This document shows positions 8,952 to 16,054 of a stretch of 24,267 nucleotides of DNA, in pieces; the first letter of the stretch is position 1; every line of letters starts with the position of its first letter. A model generated the notes under the pieces. The model did no database searches, was not told the origin of the DNA, and was given only the letters and a program-made list of their open reading frames with translations. Position numbers and translations under genes: made by a program. The stretch is from Caryophanales bacterium UBA6985 (GTDB taxonomy: Bacteria > Bacillota_I > Bacilli_A > RF39 > UBA660). The DNA lies in assembly GCA_002450035.1 (NCBI GenBank), contig DJYF01000020.1, positions 12,311-36,577 of the forward strand. The letters run 5' to 3'.

Positions 8952-8980
8952 TTGCAAATAAGAGGTAATCATTATATAAT
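8952..8980 (+). promoter_or_regulatory. Sigma-A promoter of engB
   Basis: TTGCAA, 17-base spacer, TATAAT, ending 25 bases before the engB start. It is divergent from the recU promoter in the same 122-base gap. Confidence 0.75.
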
Positions 8981-9005
8981 ATCTTAAAGACGAAGGGATG
9001 AAACT

Positions 9006-9593
9006 ATGAAAATAACTAGTTCTAATTTAGAAACAATTGCTGTTAGAATGAGTCAATATCCAACTGATCATAGAGATGAGTTTATGCTATGTGGAAGAAG
9101 TAATGTAGGTAAGAGTAGTTTTATTAATACCATATTAGGTAGAAAAAACTATGCTCATACTTCTGCAAAACCAGGTAAAACTCAATCACTTAATTTCTAT
9201 TTAATTAATGATGATTTTTATTTAGTAGATGTACCTGGATATGGATATGCTGATGTATCTAAAGAAAAACAACAAAAGTTTGGTTTAATGATAGAAGAAT
9301 ATATTAAAACTAGATCTAATCTAAGATGTGTATTCTTACTTGTAGATTTTAGACATAAACCTGATGAAAATGATTGTTTAATGTATAATTTCTTAAAATA
9401 CTATGAAATACCAACCGTTGTAGTTGCAACTAAATTTGATAAAGTAAAACCATCTGTTAGAGATAAACAAGAAAAAATATTAAAAGATACATTAAAACTA
9501 CTACCTGATGATAAGCTTGTATTATTCTCAAGTGTTACTAAAAAAGGTAGAGAAGATGTATATGGCATATTGTCAAATTATTTAAAGAAATAA
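9006..9593 (+). CDS. engB: Ribosome biogenesis GTPase YsxC/EngB (YihA family)
   Basis: A 195-residue GTPase needed for assembly of the large ribosomal subunit. GTP-binding motifs are complete: G1 GRSNVGKS (30-37), G2 region with KPGKTQ (55-60), G3 DVPGYG (75-80), G4 TKFDK (142-146) and G5 FSS near 178. Length is typical for the family (about 195-210). An AAGGGATG Shine-Dalgarno precedes the ATG. It has its own promoter and a terminator overlapping its stop, so it is monocistronic here, unlike the lon-ysxC arrangement of Bacillus subtilis. Confidence 0.97.
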   Translation: MKITSSNLETIAVRMSQYPTDHRDEFMLCGRSNVGKSSFINTILGRKNYAHTSAKPGKTQSLNFYLINDDFYLVDVPGYGYADVSKEKQQKFGLMIEEYIKTRSNLRCVFLLVDFRHKPDENDCLMYNFLKYYEIPTVVVATKFDKVKPSVRDKQEKILKDTLKLLPDDKLVLFSSVTKKGREDVYGILSNYLKK

Positions 9594-9621
9594 AGATAAT
9601 AGTTTATATTATCTTTTTTTG
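9592..9621 (+). terminator. Terminator of engB
   Basis: AAAGATAATA (9592-9601) pairs with TATTATCTTT (9607-9616), then a T-run. The stem starts inside the TAA stop codon. Confidence 0.87.
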
Positions 9622-9630
9622 TGTTAATAT
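9622..9630 (+). promoter_or_regulatory. Possible extended -10 promoter of the pilin-like gene
   Basis: TGTTAATAT resembles an extended -10 and lies just after the engB terminator, giving a leader of about 10 bases carrying only the AGGTGAT Shine-Dalgarno. The -35 is poor. Confidence 0.45.
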
Positions 9631-9646
9631 TAAGTTAGGTGATAGT

Positions 9647-10168
9647 ATGAAAAAGAATGGTTTTACATTAGTAGAATTACTTGCTGTTTTAGTTATTTTA
9701 GGATTATTAATTACACTTGCAGTGCCTAATATATTAGGTGTATCTAAGAATGTTAAAGAAAAGAGTTATCAAACTAAGATTGAAATAATTGAAAATGCTG
9801 CAATTACATATACAAGTGATACAGTTAAAAAGAGTCTTCAAAATCTAAACGATACTGCTATGGTTGGATATTATTGGATAAATGTTAGTAAAGATAGTGA
9901 TGATAATAAGACTGTTAATGCTAAAGCTACAAAGGATGCAACACATATTTATCCAGCTAAAGTTTTTACTGTTCAAGAACTTGCTGATGCTCGTGAAATT
10001 GATTATGATGATGAAGATAACAAAAGTGTAATTAATCCAGTTAATAATAAATCTATTAATGCATGTAATGTTTATGTTTATTTAAAAAACAATCGTGTAT
10101 ATTCTGTATTTGATAGAGTAAATTGTAATAGTAAAGTTAAGAGTACAGCTGTTAGGCTAGAAAAATAA
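9647..10168 (+). CDS. Type IV pilin-like / pseudopilin protein
   Basis: A 173-residue protein with a class III (prepilin) signal: short basic leader MKKNG, cleavage expected between G5 and F6, then FTLVELLAVLVILGLL with the conserved Glu at mature position 5 and a hydrophobic helix of about 20 residues. Such proteins are processed by a prepilin peptidase and assembled into pili or competence pseudopili by a PilB-type ATPase, a candidate for which is encoded at 3143-5053. The globular part has two cysteines near the C-terminus (NACNVYVY... RVNCNSK), consistent with a disulfide-bonded loop. It is a lone gene with its own promoter signal and terminator; no prepilin peptidase or platform protein is nearby. 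Confidence 0.9.
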   Translation: MKKNGFTLVELLAVLVILGLLITLAVPNILGVSKNVKEKSYQTKIEIIENAAITYTSDTVKKSLQNLNDTAMVGYYWINVSKDSDDNKTVNAKATKDATHIYPAKVFTVQELADAREIDYDDEDNKSVINPVNNKSINACNVYVYLKNNRVYSVFDRVNCNSKVKSTAVRLEK

Positions 10169-10193
10169 TTTTGAATTTTATAAACACGCTTCC

Positions 10194-10226
10194 AAAGGGT
10201 CTAAATGTTGATATTTAGGCTCTTTT
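10194..10226 (+). terminator. Probable terminator of the pilin-like gene, overlapping the der promoter
   Basis: AAAGGGTCTAAAT (10194-10206) pairs over 13 positions, with two G-U pairs, with ATTTAGGCTCTTT (10213-10225). The following T-run is short (TTTTATG). The loop GTTGAT contributes to the -35 element of the next promoter. Confidence 0.6.
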
Positions 10227-10236
10227 ATGTTATCAT
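10208..10236 (+). promoter_or_regulatory. Promoter of the der operon
   Basis: TTGATA (10208-10213), 17-base spacer, then TATCAT (10231-10236) preceded by TGT, an extended -10. The -35 lies in the loop and first stem base of the upstream hairpin. Confidence 0.65.
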
Positions 10237-10264
10237 AAATTGACTTAATGAAGGGGTGAAGAAC

Positions 10265-11575
10265 ATGAGAAAAACTGTTTGTTTAGTTGGAAGACCTAAC
10301 ACTGGAAAATCTTCTTTATTTAATAGAATGGTTATGCAAAATAAAGCTATTATTTCTGATATAGCTGGTACTACTCGTGATAGACTATATGGTATTTGTT
10401 ATCATAAAGATAAATCTTTTAATGTTATTGATACAGGTGGTATAGATTTAGAACATGCAGACTTTAATACTAATATTAAAATGCAAGCTCAACTTGCTAT
10501 AGATGAAGCTGATGTAATAGTATTTGTAGTAGATGGTAAAGAAGACTTAACTCAAAATGACTTTGCTGTTCGTAATATGCTTTTAAGAACTGATAAAAAG
10601 GTAGTAGTAGCTATTAATAAAATAGATAATCCTGAAAGAGAAGATAATATTTATAACTTCTATGAATTAGGATTTGAACATATGGTTACCATCTCAGTTG
10701 AACATAAAAGACATATTGAAGAATTACTTGATATGATTACTGAAGACTTTGGTCCTTATACTACAGAACCAAGAGATGAAGTATGTAGATTCTCGCTTAT
10801 TGGTAGACCTAATGTTGGTAAGTCTTCACTTGTTAATGCTATTCTTGGTGAAGATAGACAAATTGTAAGTGATGTTGAAGGTACTACAAGAGATGCAAGT
10901 GATTCTAAGTTTACTTATAATAAGCAAGACTATGTTGTTGTTGATACAGCAGGTATGAGAAAACGTGGAAAGATATATGAAGACTTAGAGAAGTATTCTA
11001 TTATAAGAGGACTAAGAGCAATTGAAAGAAGTGACGTTTGTTGTGTTTTAATAGATGCATCTGTTGGTATTATTGAACAAGATAAACATATCGTACAAAT
11101 TGCTTTGGAAAATAATAAAGCCATAGTACTTGTTGTTAATAAATGGGATACCGTTAAGAATAAAGATCAAGCTTTAAAAGAATGGAAACAAAAAATAGAA
11201 AAAGAATTTCAATTTATTCCATATGTTAGAACAGTATTCTTAAGTGCTAAAGAAAGAACTAAGATAAATGATTTAATGGAAGCTATTATTAAAGCATATG
11301 AATCATATACTAAAGAAGTTAAAACTAGTACTTTAAATGATATTGTTAATGATGCTTATGCTCTTCATATGGCTCCAAGTTATAAGAAGAGAAGACTTAA
11401 AATATACTTTGTAACTCAAACTGATATTTGCCCTCCAAGATTTACTTTTAATGTAAATAGTAAAGGATTAGTACATTTTAGTTATAAGAGATATTTAGAA
11501 AATCAAATAAGAGCTAATATAGATTTAGAAGGAACACCTATCGTTATACAATTTAAGAATAAAGGTGATGAATAA
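10265..11575 (+). CDS. der: Ribosome biogenesis GTPase Der (EngA)
   Basis: A 436-residue protein with two tandem GTPase domains and a C-terminal KH-like domain, required for 50S subunit maturation. Domain 1 starts with GRPNTGKSS (9-17; the family usually has V where T13 is), with DTGG and NKID motifs; domain 2 has GRPNVGKSS (about 180), SDVEGTTRD, DTAGMRKRGKI (about 226) and NKWD. The KH-like part includes APSYKKRRLKIYF and the typical end NQIRANIDLEGTPIVIQFK. The ATG at 10265 is chosen over an in-frame GTG at 10256 because AAGGGG lies at proper distance only from the ATG. It is the first gene of a four-gene operon and shares one base with the next gene (TAATG). Confidence 0.97.
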   Translation: MRKTVCLVGRPNTGKSSLFNRMVMQNKAIISDIAGTTRDRLYGICYHKDKSFNVIDTGGIDLEHADFNTNIKMQAQLAIDEADVIVFVVDGKEDLTQNDFAVRNMLLRTDKKVVVAINKIDNPEREDNIYNFYELGFEHMVTISVEHKRHIEELLDMITEDFGPYTTEPRDEVCRFSLIGRPNVGKSSLVNAILGEDRQIVSDVEGTTRDASDSKFTYNKQDYVVVDTAGMRKRGKIYEDLEKYSIIRGLRAIERSDVCCVLIDASVGIIEQDKHIVQIALENNKAIVLVVNKWDTVKNKDQALKEWKQKIEKEFQFIPYVRTVFLSAKERTKINDLMEAIIKAYESYTKEVKTSTLNDIVNDAYALHMAPSYKKRRLKIYFVTQTDICPPRFTFNVNSKGLVHFSYKRYLENQIRANIDLEGTPIVIQFKNKGDE

Positions 11576-12501
11576 TGAAAAAAGAAAATAATTTAATATT
11601 TACTATTAAAGTATTATCAGTATTTGTTGTATTATTAGTTTTTACTCTTGTAGTAGTATTAATTAATAATCATGATAAGAATCAAGTTGAAGAAACTACT
11701 AAAAAGACAGTACTCGCTAAAGTACTTGAAACTTATGATGACTTTTTATTAGTAGAAGATGAAGATACTAATAAAAAATATACTATATCTACTAAAGATA
11801 AATATAATGAAGGTGATTATATTTATGTGACTTATAGTAAAGATATAGAAAAACCAGATAATATAGAAGTAATTATTACTAATAAAGAAACTAAGGATAA
11901 AATGGTTGTTGAAGATGAAGTTACTACTGCTACAACTTCTAAAACAAATGTTAATAATGAAAAAAAGGAAGTAGCTCCAACAACAACTACAAAAACTACA
12001 GTTTTCCAAGAAAACAAGAGTATTGATGAAATAGTAGTAGATTATGCTAAAAAAGCAAAAGATACTATTGATACTTATGTATTAAATGATACAAATAAAG
12101 AAAAAGCAAAGACTAGTTTTTGTACTTTAGTAGACTTTATATTTTATGATGGAACTATAAAAGGTCATACATTTAAAGAGTTATCAGCAAGTGCTAAAGC
12201 AAAAGTAATTTATTATACTTTATTAATTGATGGCGAGTTGGATGAAAAATGGCCTGGTTATAAAGAAACAATTAATAGTAAATATAATGATGTTAAATTA
12301 AAGCTTGTTGCTAAATATTTAGAAATTTGTGACTATGTAAGAGAAAACCAACCTGAGTTATATGAGAACTTAAAAAGTGATTTTGCGCTTTTAAAGAAAA
12401 GTGTAAGTATTACTTGGGATTTTGTAAAATCTGCTCTTACTTCTGCAGGTAAATTTACCACAAGTAAGTTAAAGAATTGGTATGAAACTTTCAGAGGATA
12501 A
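11575..12501 (+). CDS. Unrecognised membrane-anchored protein with Thr-rich linker
   Basis: A 308-residue protein with one N-terminal membrane helix (about 8-28), short cytoplasmic N-terminus, and the rest probably extracellular. Residues about 42-95 look like a small beta-barrel (AKVLETYDDFLLVEDEDTNKKY... GDYIYVTYSKDI), possibly OB-like. A Thr/Lys-rich linker follows (about 100-140, TTTTKTT), then an alpha-helical C-terminal half with two cysteines (about 182 and 253). I recognise no family. It is translationally coupled to der (TAATG overlap, AAAGGTGATG inside the end of der) and followed by the peptidase gene after three bases, so it is certainly expressed with Der. Confidence 0.8.
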   Translation: MKKENNLIFTIKVLSVFVVLLVFTLVVVLINNHDKNQVEETTKKTVLAKVLETYDDFLLVEDEDTNKKYTISTKDKYNEGDYIYVTYSKDIEKPDNIEVIITNKETKDKMVVEDEVTTATTSKTNVNNEKKEVAPTTTTKTTVFQENKSIDEIVVDYAKKAKDTIDTYVLNDTNKEKAKTSFCTLVDFIFYDGTIKGHTFKELSASAKAKVIYYTLLIDGELDEKWPGYKETINSKYNDVKLKLVAKYLEICDYVRENQPELYENLKSDFALLKKSVSITWDFVKSALTSAGKFTTSKLKNWYETFRG

Positions 12502-12504
12502 TGT

Positions 12505-13119
12505 ATGGAACTTGATGGAAGATGGTACAACATTGTTATTGAAAGAAAGAAAATAAAGAATATTATATTTAGAATAAAAGGTAATGATTTAGTTATCTCT
12601 TGCAATAGACTTGTTCCTGAACGTGAAATAAAAAGACTTTTAATTAAAAATGAGAAGTCTTTAAGTAAAATGGCTATGAAAGAGGCTAATCGTCATGTAG
12701 ATGATGATAAAGTTTTATTTCTTGGTTATAAGTTGAAGTATCAATATGATACAAAAGTACATTTTGATGAAAAAGTTGCATATGGACCAAGTGTAGATAA
12801 GGTAAATGAATCATTAGAAAAACATGCTTTAAAATATTTCCAAGATAGAATGGACATATACTTACCTGAGTTTAAGAATCTTCCTAAGTTTAAACTTAGA
12901 ACAAGAAAGATGAAAACAAGATGGGGAGTATGTAATAGAGGTAGTATGAGTGTTACCCTAAATACTCTTTTAATCCATAAAAGAGTGGATTTAATTGATT
13001 ATGTAATATGTCATGAATTAAGTCACTTTGAACATATGGATCACTCAAAAGCTTTCTGGGAAGAAGTAGGAAGACATTTTAAAGATTATAAAGCTGCTAG
13101 AAAGGAATTGAACTCATGA
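12505..13119 (+). CDS. YgjP/DUF45-family zinc metallopeptidase-like protein
   Basis: A 204-residue protein of the DUF45 (YgjP-like) metallopeptidase family, cytoplasmic, with no signal peptide. The zinc site is plain: CHELSHFEHMDHSKAFW with H170, E171, H174 and a third ligand H180, and the family segment KMKTRWGVCNRGSM (135-148). The substrate is unknown in general for this family. Start is the ATG three bases after the previous stop with AGAGGATAA upstream. The TGA stop overlaps the next ATG by four bases (ATGA), so it is co-translated with the RNA methyltransferase. Confidence 0.9.
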   Translation: MELDGRWYNIVIERKKIKNIIFRIKGNDLVISCNRLVPEREIKRLLIKNEKSLSKMAMKEANRHVDDDKVLFLGYKLKYQYDTKVHFDEKVAYGPSVDKVNESLEKHALKYFQDRMDIYLPEFKNLPKFKLRTRKMKTRWGVCNRGSMSVTLNTLLIHKRVDLIDYVICHELSHFEHMDHSKAFWEEVGRHFKDYKAARKELNS

Positions 13120-13817
13120 TCGAATCAGTTAATAATGAAAGAATTAAAGAATATGCAAAGCTTAATTCTAAAAAGTATAGAGATGAAGCTGGACTATTTA
13201 TAGTTGAAGGTGAACACTTAGTTGAAGAAGCTTTAAAGAAAACAAGTGCCGTTGATATATTTTCATTAGACGATAGTTATACTAAAATAAGTGAAGCAGT
13301 CATGAGAAAACTATCTAGTCTAAATACTTTACCTAATGTTTTAGCTATTTGTAAGAAACCTGAGGAAGAAGAGATAAAGGGAAATGTATTAATACTTGAT
13401 GGAGTACAAGATCCAGGTAACTTAGGTACTATTATTAGAAGTGCTGTTGCATTTGGAATAGATACTATTATTACAAGTGAAGATACAGTAGACTATTTAA
13501 ATAGTAAAGTATTAAGAGCAAGTGAAGGAATGGTATTTCATATAAATATTTTAGAAAAGAATTTATTTGAAGAATTACCAGTACTAAAGAATAAATATAA
13601 GATATATACTACTAATGTAGTAAATGGTAGTGATGTATCTAAAATAGAAGTAGATAAACCTTATGCAATTATCATGGGTAATGAAGGAAATGGTGTAAAA
13701 AAGAAAATAGCTGAATATGCAAGCGATACTATTTATATACCAATGAATGAAACCTGTGAAAGCTTAAATGTAGCAATTGCTACAAGTATTATTCTTTATG
13801 AATTTAGCAAGAAATAA
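13116..13817 (+). CDS. SpoU/TrmH-family RNA 2'-O-methyltransferase
   Basis: A 233-residue SAM-dependent RNA methyltransferase of the SPOUT superfamily with an N-terminal substrate-binding domain (NERIKEYAKLNSKKYRDEAG, FIVEGEHLVEEAL) and the catalytic trefoil-knot domain. The SpoU motifs are all seen: motif 1 QDPGNLGTIIRSA, motif 2 IIMGNEGNGV, motif 3 IPMNETCESLNVAIATSI. This matches the RlmB/TrmH/YsgA group that modifies 23S rRNA or tRNA; the exact target cannot be read from sequence. It is the last gene of the der operon. Its TAA stop sits in the loop of the terminator hairpin. Confidence 0.94.
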   Translation: MIESVNNERIKEYAKLNSKKYRDEAGLFIVEGEHLVEEALKKTSAVDIFSLDDSYTKISEAVMRKLSSLNTLPNVLAICKKPEEEEIKGNVLILDGVQDPGNLGTIIRSAVAFGIDTIITSEDTVDYLNSKVLRASEGMVFHINILEKNLFEELPVLKNKYKIYTTNVVNGSDVSKIEVDKPYAIIMGNEGNGVKKKIAEYASDTIYIPMNETCESLNVAIATSIILYEFSKK

Positions 13818-13833
13818 TTTCTTGCTTTTTTTT
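13806..13833 (+). terminator. Terminator of the der operon, stop codon in the loop
   Basis: AGCAAGAAA (13806-13814) pairs with TTTCTTGCT (13818-13826) and is followed by a T-run. The three-base loop is exactly the TAA stop codon of the methyltransferase gene. Confidence 0.9.
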
Positions 13834-13846
13834 ATAAATATTCTAG

Positions 13847-13854
13847 TGTATAAT
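13847..13854 (+). promoter_or_regulatory. Probable promoter -10 for the surface-protein gene
   Basis: TGTATAAT contains a perfect TATAAT 22 bases before the start codon. The region at -35 is a T-run and shows no consensus. Confidence 0.5.
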
Positions 13855-13876
13855 TAAATCAGAATAGGTGAATAGT

Positions 13877-14773
13877 ATGAAAAAGAATGTATTTTATGTA
13901 TTACTTTTGTTTGTTGCAGCAATAGTAATTGCTGGAAGTAGTTATATATATAGTTCTTACTCTCTTGATAGTTATCCTATTAATAAAGAAGGAAACTATT
14001 ATATAACAGGAGGGAAGGGAGTAATACTTAATGGTATTAGTTGTTATTTATCTGACTATTCATCTAATAACTATGATAGATCAACTTCTCTAATTAATAG
14101 TTATAGTAATCCAAATCATAAAGATACATATTTATTTAAAGTTAATAAATCCTCTAATGGATATAACTGTGATATGTTTCCTTATAAAGCAGGTACAGTT
14201 ACTATCCAATGTAACAAAAATTATATAAATACTGGTGAGAGTACGAGTTGTACTGCTAAAAGTGTTACTTCAAGTGATGGAGTAAAGTCTGTTAGTTTTA
14301 AAGTATCTACAGATAAGTTAGTATTAAAGAACTTTTCTTCTAATTATTTTGAAGTAGTAGATAATAATGATAAAACTTATACTTTTGTTGCTAAGAGAAA
14401 TAATCTACTTTCTAACACTGAATATCTACTTGCTGCTTTTGATATTGTTAATAATGGTGAGTATGATGGACATGATAATAGTATTAGTTTTAATAATATT
14501 ACTTATGTAGATAATATAGTATCTTTAGATGTAGGTAGTTCAACTCTTGTATTTACTGAAGGAAAAGGTAGGGAAGAAGAGAATACAACTTCAAGTGGAA
14601 CAACTACAACTACTGTTACACATGCAGTTACAGAAGGAATAGGTAATATGCCTAAGACAGGAGAGTCTCATGGTATTAGTGGAGTAGTTGCAGTTTTGTT
14701 AACTGTATTTATTGCAACTATGTCTATTGCACTTGGAATACTAATTACTACTATTTTTAAGAAAAAGAATTAA
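13877..14773 (+). CDS. Putative sortase-anchored surface protein (MPKTG motif)
   Basis: A 298-residue secreted protein. The N-terminus is a signal peptide or anchor (KKN then a hydrophobic stretch, about 5-25). The body is Ser/Asn/Tyr-rich with a beta-sandwich-like region (about 110-225) that resembles cohesin-type adhesion folds, for example IQCNKNYINTGESTSCTAKS. A Glu/Thr-rich linker (about 233-250) leads to MPKTG (258-262), a hydrophobic stretch of about 25 residues and a KKKN tail. That tripartite end is the sortase sorting-signal layout, with Met for Leu in LPxTG. The ATG at 13877 is preferred over the in-frame GTG at 13868 because of AGGTG spacing. No sortase gene is in the window. It is monocistronic. 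Ligand and role unknown. Confidence 0.78.
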   Translation: MKKNVFYVLLLFVAAIVIAGSSYIYSSYSLDSYPINKEGNYYITGGKGVILNGISCYLSDYSSNNYDRSTSLINSYSNPNHKDTYLFKVNKSSNGYNCDMFPYKAGTVTIQCNKNYINTGESTSCTAKSVTSSDGVKSVSFKVSTDKLVLKNFSSNYFEVVDNNDKTYTFVAKRNNLLSNTEYLLAAFDIVNNGEYDGHDNSISFNNITYVDNIVSLDVGSSTLVFTEGKGREEENTTSSGTTTTTVTHAVTEGIGNMPKTGESHGISGVVAVLLTVFIATMSIALGILITTIFKKKN

Positions 14774-14797
14774 GAACTTCTATTTAGAAGTTTTTTT
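14772..14797 (+). terminator. Terminator of the surface-protein gene
   Basis: AAGAACTTC and GAAGTTTTT form a hairpin (core AACTTC 14775-14780 with GAAGTT 14787-14792) leading into a T-run immediately after the stop. Confidence 0.8.
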
Positions 14798-14818
14798 ATT
14801 CTCTTAATTATTATTATT

Positions 14819-14827
14819 TGTTATAAT
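14819..14827 (+). promoter_or_regulatory. Extended -10 promoter giving a leaderless GDPD-like mRNA
   Basis: TGTTATAAT is an extended -10. Transcription should begin about seven bases later, near 14834, within three bases of the candidate start codons GTG 14834 and ATG 14837. No Shine-Dalgarno is visible before any of the starts, so leaderless initiation is likely. Confidence 0.6.
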
Positions 14828-14836
14828 TTATTTGTG

Positions 14837-15523
14837 ATGAATAATATGAAAAAATTAACATTTTTAAATAATAAAAAAATCGCCCATTCAGGCGTTTATG
14901 ATAATAAAAAAATATATGAAAATTCACTTGAAGCAATAGTTAAAGCCTTGAAAAAAGACTTTATTATTTCTTTAGATGTAAAAATGCTTAAAGATGGATC
15001 ATTAGTTCTTTTTAGTGACGAAACTTTGGAAAGACTATTACATGTAGATCAAAAAATATCTAAAGTTAAAAGAGATGATTTAGATTATATATCTAAATAT
15101 AAAATACCTACTTTAGATGAAGCCTTATTAGTAATAAATGGAAGAGTACCTGTTATTATTAATATTAAGTGTTCATCTCGTAAGCATGCAGTAGAAAATA
15201 GTATTTTAAATTTACTTAAGGATTATCCTGGACAATATACAATACAATCTAATAATACTGGTCAATTAAAATACATTCATAAAAAGAATAAAGATATAAT
15301 AATTGGTCATGTAATAAATAAGAAGAATTATTATAATTTTATATTCTTCCATGATTTTGATTATGTATGTATAGATGCTTTACTTGTAAGTGAAAAACAA
15401 GCTAAGAAGTTAAAGGAAGATTATTTCCTAGTAGGATATGGAGTAAAAACTCAAGAACAATATGATAAGAGAAAAAATGGTTATGATGCTTTGATGTGTG
15501 ATAATATTCTTGATATCAAATAA
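14837..15523 (+). CDS. GDPD-fold protein with degenerate active site
   Basis: A 228-residue protein (from ATG 14837) that aligns by eye with glycerophosphodiester phosphodiesterases (UgpQ/GlpQ-type), which hydrolyse glycerophosphodiesters to glycerol-3-phosphate and an alcohol. The scaffold is clear: IAHSGVYDN (15-23; family AHRG.HDN), ENSLEA (28-33; PENS), LDVKMLKDGSLVLFSDETL (46-64; family ELDV..TKD..LVVFHDE.L), KIPTLDEAL, and VPVIINIK (104-111; family IEIK). Key residues are changed: Arg of HR is S18, the metal-binding Glu is S45, the catalytic His of HD is S60, and the second Glu is N109. H17, D47 and K111 remain. It is therefore probably inactive or altered in chemistry. Start choice is uncertain (GTG 14834, ATG 14837 or ATG 14846). 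Confidence 0.82.
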   Translation: MNNMKKLTFLNNKKIAHSGVYDNKKIYENSLEAIVKALKKDFIISLDVKMLKDGSLVLFSDETLERLLHVDQKISKVKRDDLDYISKYKIPTLDEALLVINGRVPVIINIKCSSRKHAVENSILNLLKDYPGQYTIQSNNTGQLKYIHKKNKDIIIGHVINKKNYYNFIFFHDFDYVCIDALLVSEKQAKKLKEDYFLVGYGVKTQEQYDKRKNGYDALMCDNILDIK

Positions 15524-15538
15524 TAAAAGAATTATAAT
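15510..15538 (+). promoter_or_regulatory. Promoter of rimM-trmD
   Basis: TTGATA (15510-15515), 17-base spacer, TATAAT (15533-15538), 27 bases before rimM. The -35 lies inside the last codons of the GDPD-like gene, and no terminator separates them. Confidence 0.75.
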
Positions 15539-15565
15539 AAAAAGCAAAACATTGAGAGGTTAGTT

Positions 15566-16054
15566 ATGGACGAAGTATATGTTGGAAAATTAGTAAACAC
15601 TCGTGGTCTTAAGGGTGAAGTAAAAGTAATAAGTGATTTTGAACTTAAAAAGGAAGCTTTTAAACCTGGTAAAACTGTTTATATAAACGGAAGAGGATAT
15701 ATTATTAAGCATTATAGTACTTTTAAACAATTTGATTTACTTCAATTTGAAGGAATAGATGATATTAATCGTGTTGAAGTACTTAAGGGTGCAGATATAT
15801 ATGTTGATAGACCTTCTTTAGGTTTAGGTGAAGATGATTACTTATTAAGTGATTTATTTGATATGAGTGTAATTTGTGATGGAGAAGAAATAGGAATAAT
15901 AGAAGACTATACAACTGGTGTTAATCCATTACTAGAAGTTAAATATAACAATAAGACATATTATATTCCTCTTAATGCCAATTACATTGATCATGTTAGT
16001 TTAGAAGAAGGGCGTGTTTATGTAATAAGTGAAACAAAAGGATTAGTACTATGA
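15566..16054 (+). CDS. rimM: Ribosome maturation factor RimM
   Basis: A 162-residue protein that binds ribosomal protein S19 and helps maturation of the 30S head and 16S rRNA 3' domain. The N-terminal RimM beta-barrel begins with the signature VGKLVNTRGLKGEVKV (6-21), and the PRC-barrel half contains DYLLSDLFDMSVICDGEEIGII and the typical end PLNANYIDHVSLEEGRVYV. Length is normal. GAGAGGTTAGTT precedes the ATG. It overlaps trmD by four bases, the standard rimM-trmD coupling. The usual partners rpsP and rplS are not adjacent. Confidence 0.96.
   Translation: MDEVYVGKLVNTRGLKGEVKVISDFELKKEAFKPGKTVYINGRGYIIKHYSTFKQFDLLQFEGIDDINRVEVLKGADIYVDRPSLGLGEDDYLLSDLFDMSVICDGEEIGIIEDYTTGVNPLLEVKYNNKTYYIPLNANYIDHVSLEEGRVYVISETKGLVL

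Noticed and set aside
11749..12017. Minus-strand open frames opposite the 308-residue protein
   Set aside because: They are low-complexity Phe/Ile/Ser shadows of Lys/Glu/Thr codons with no start signals.
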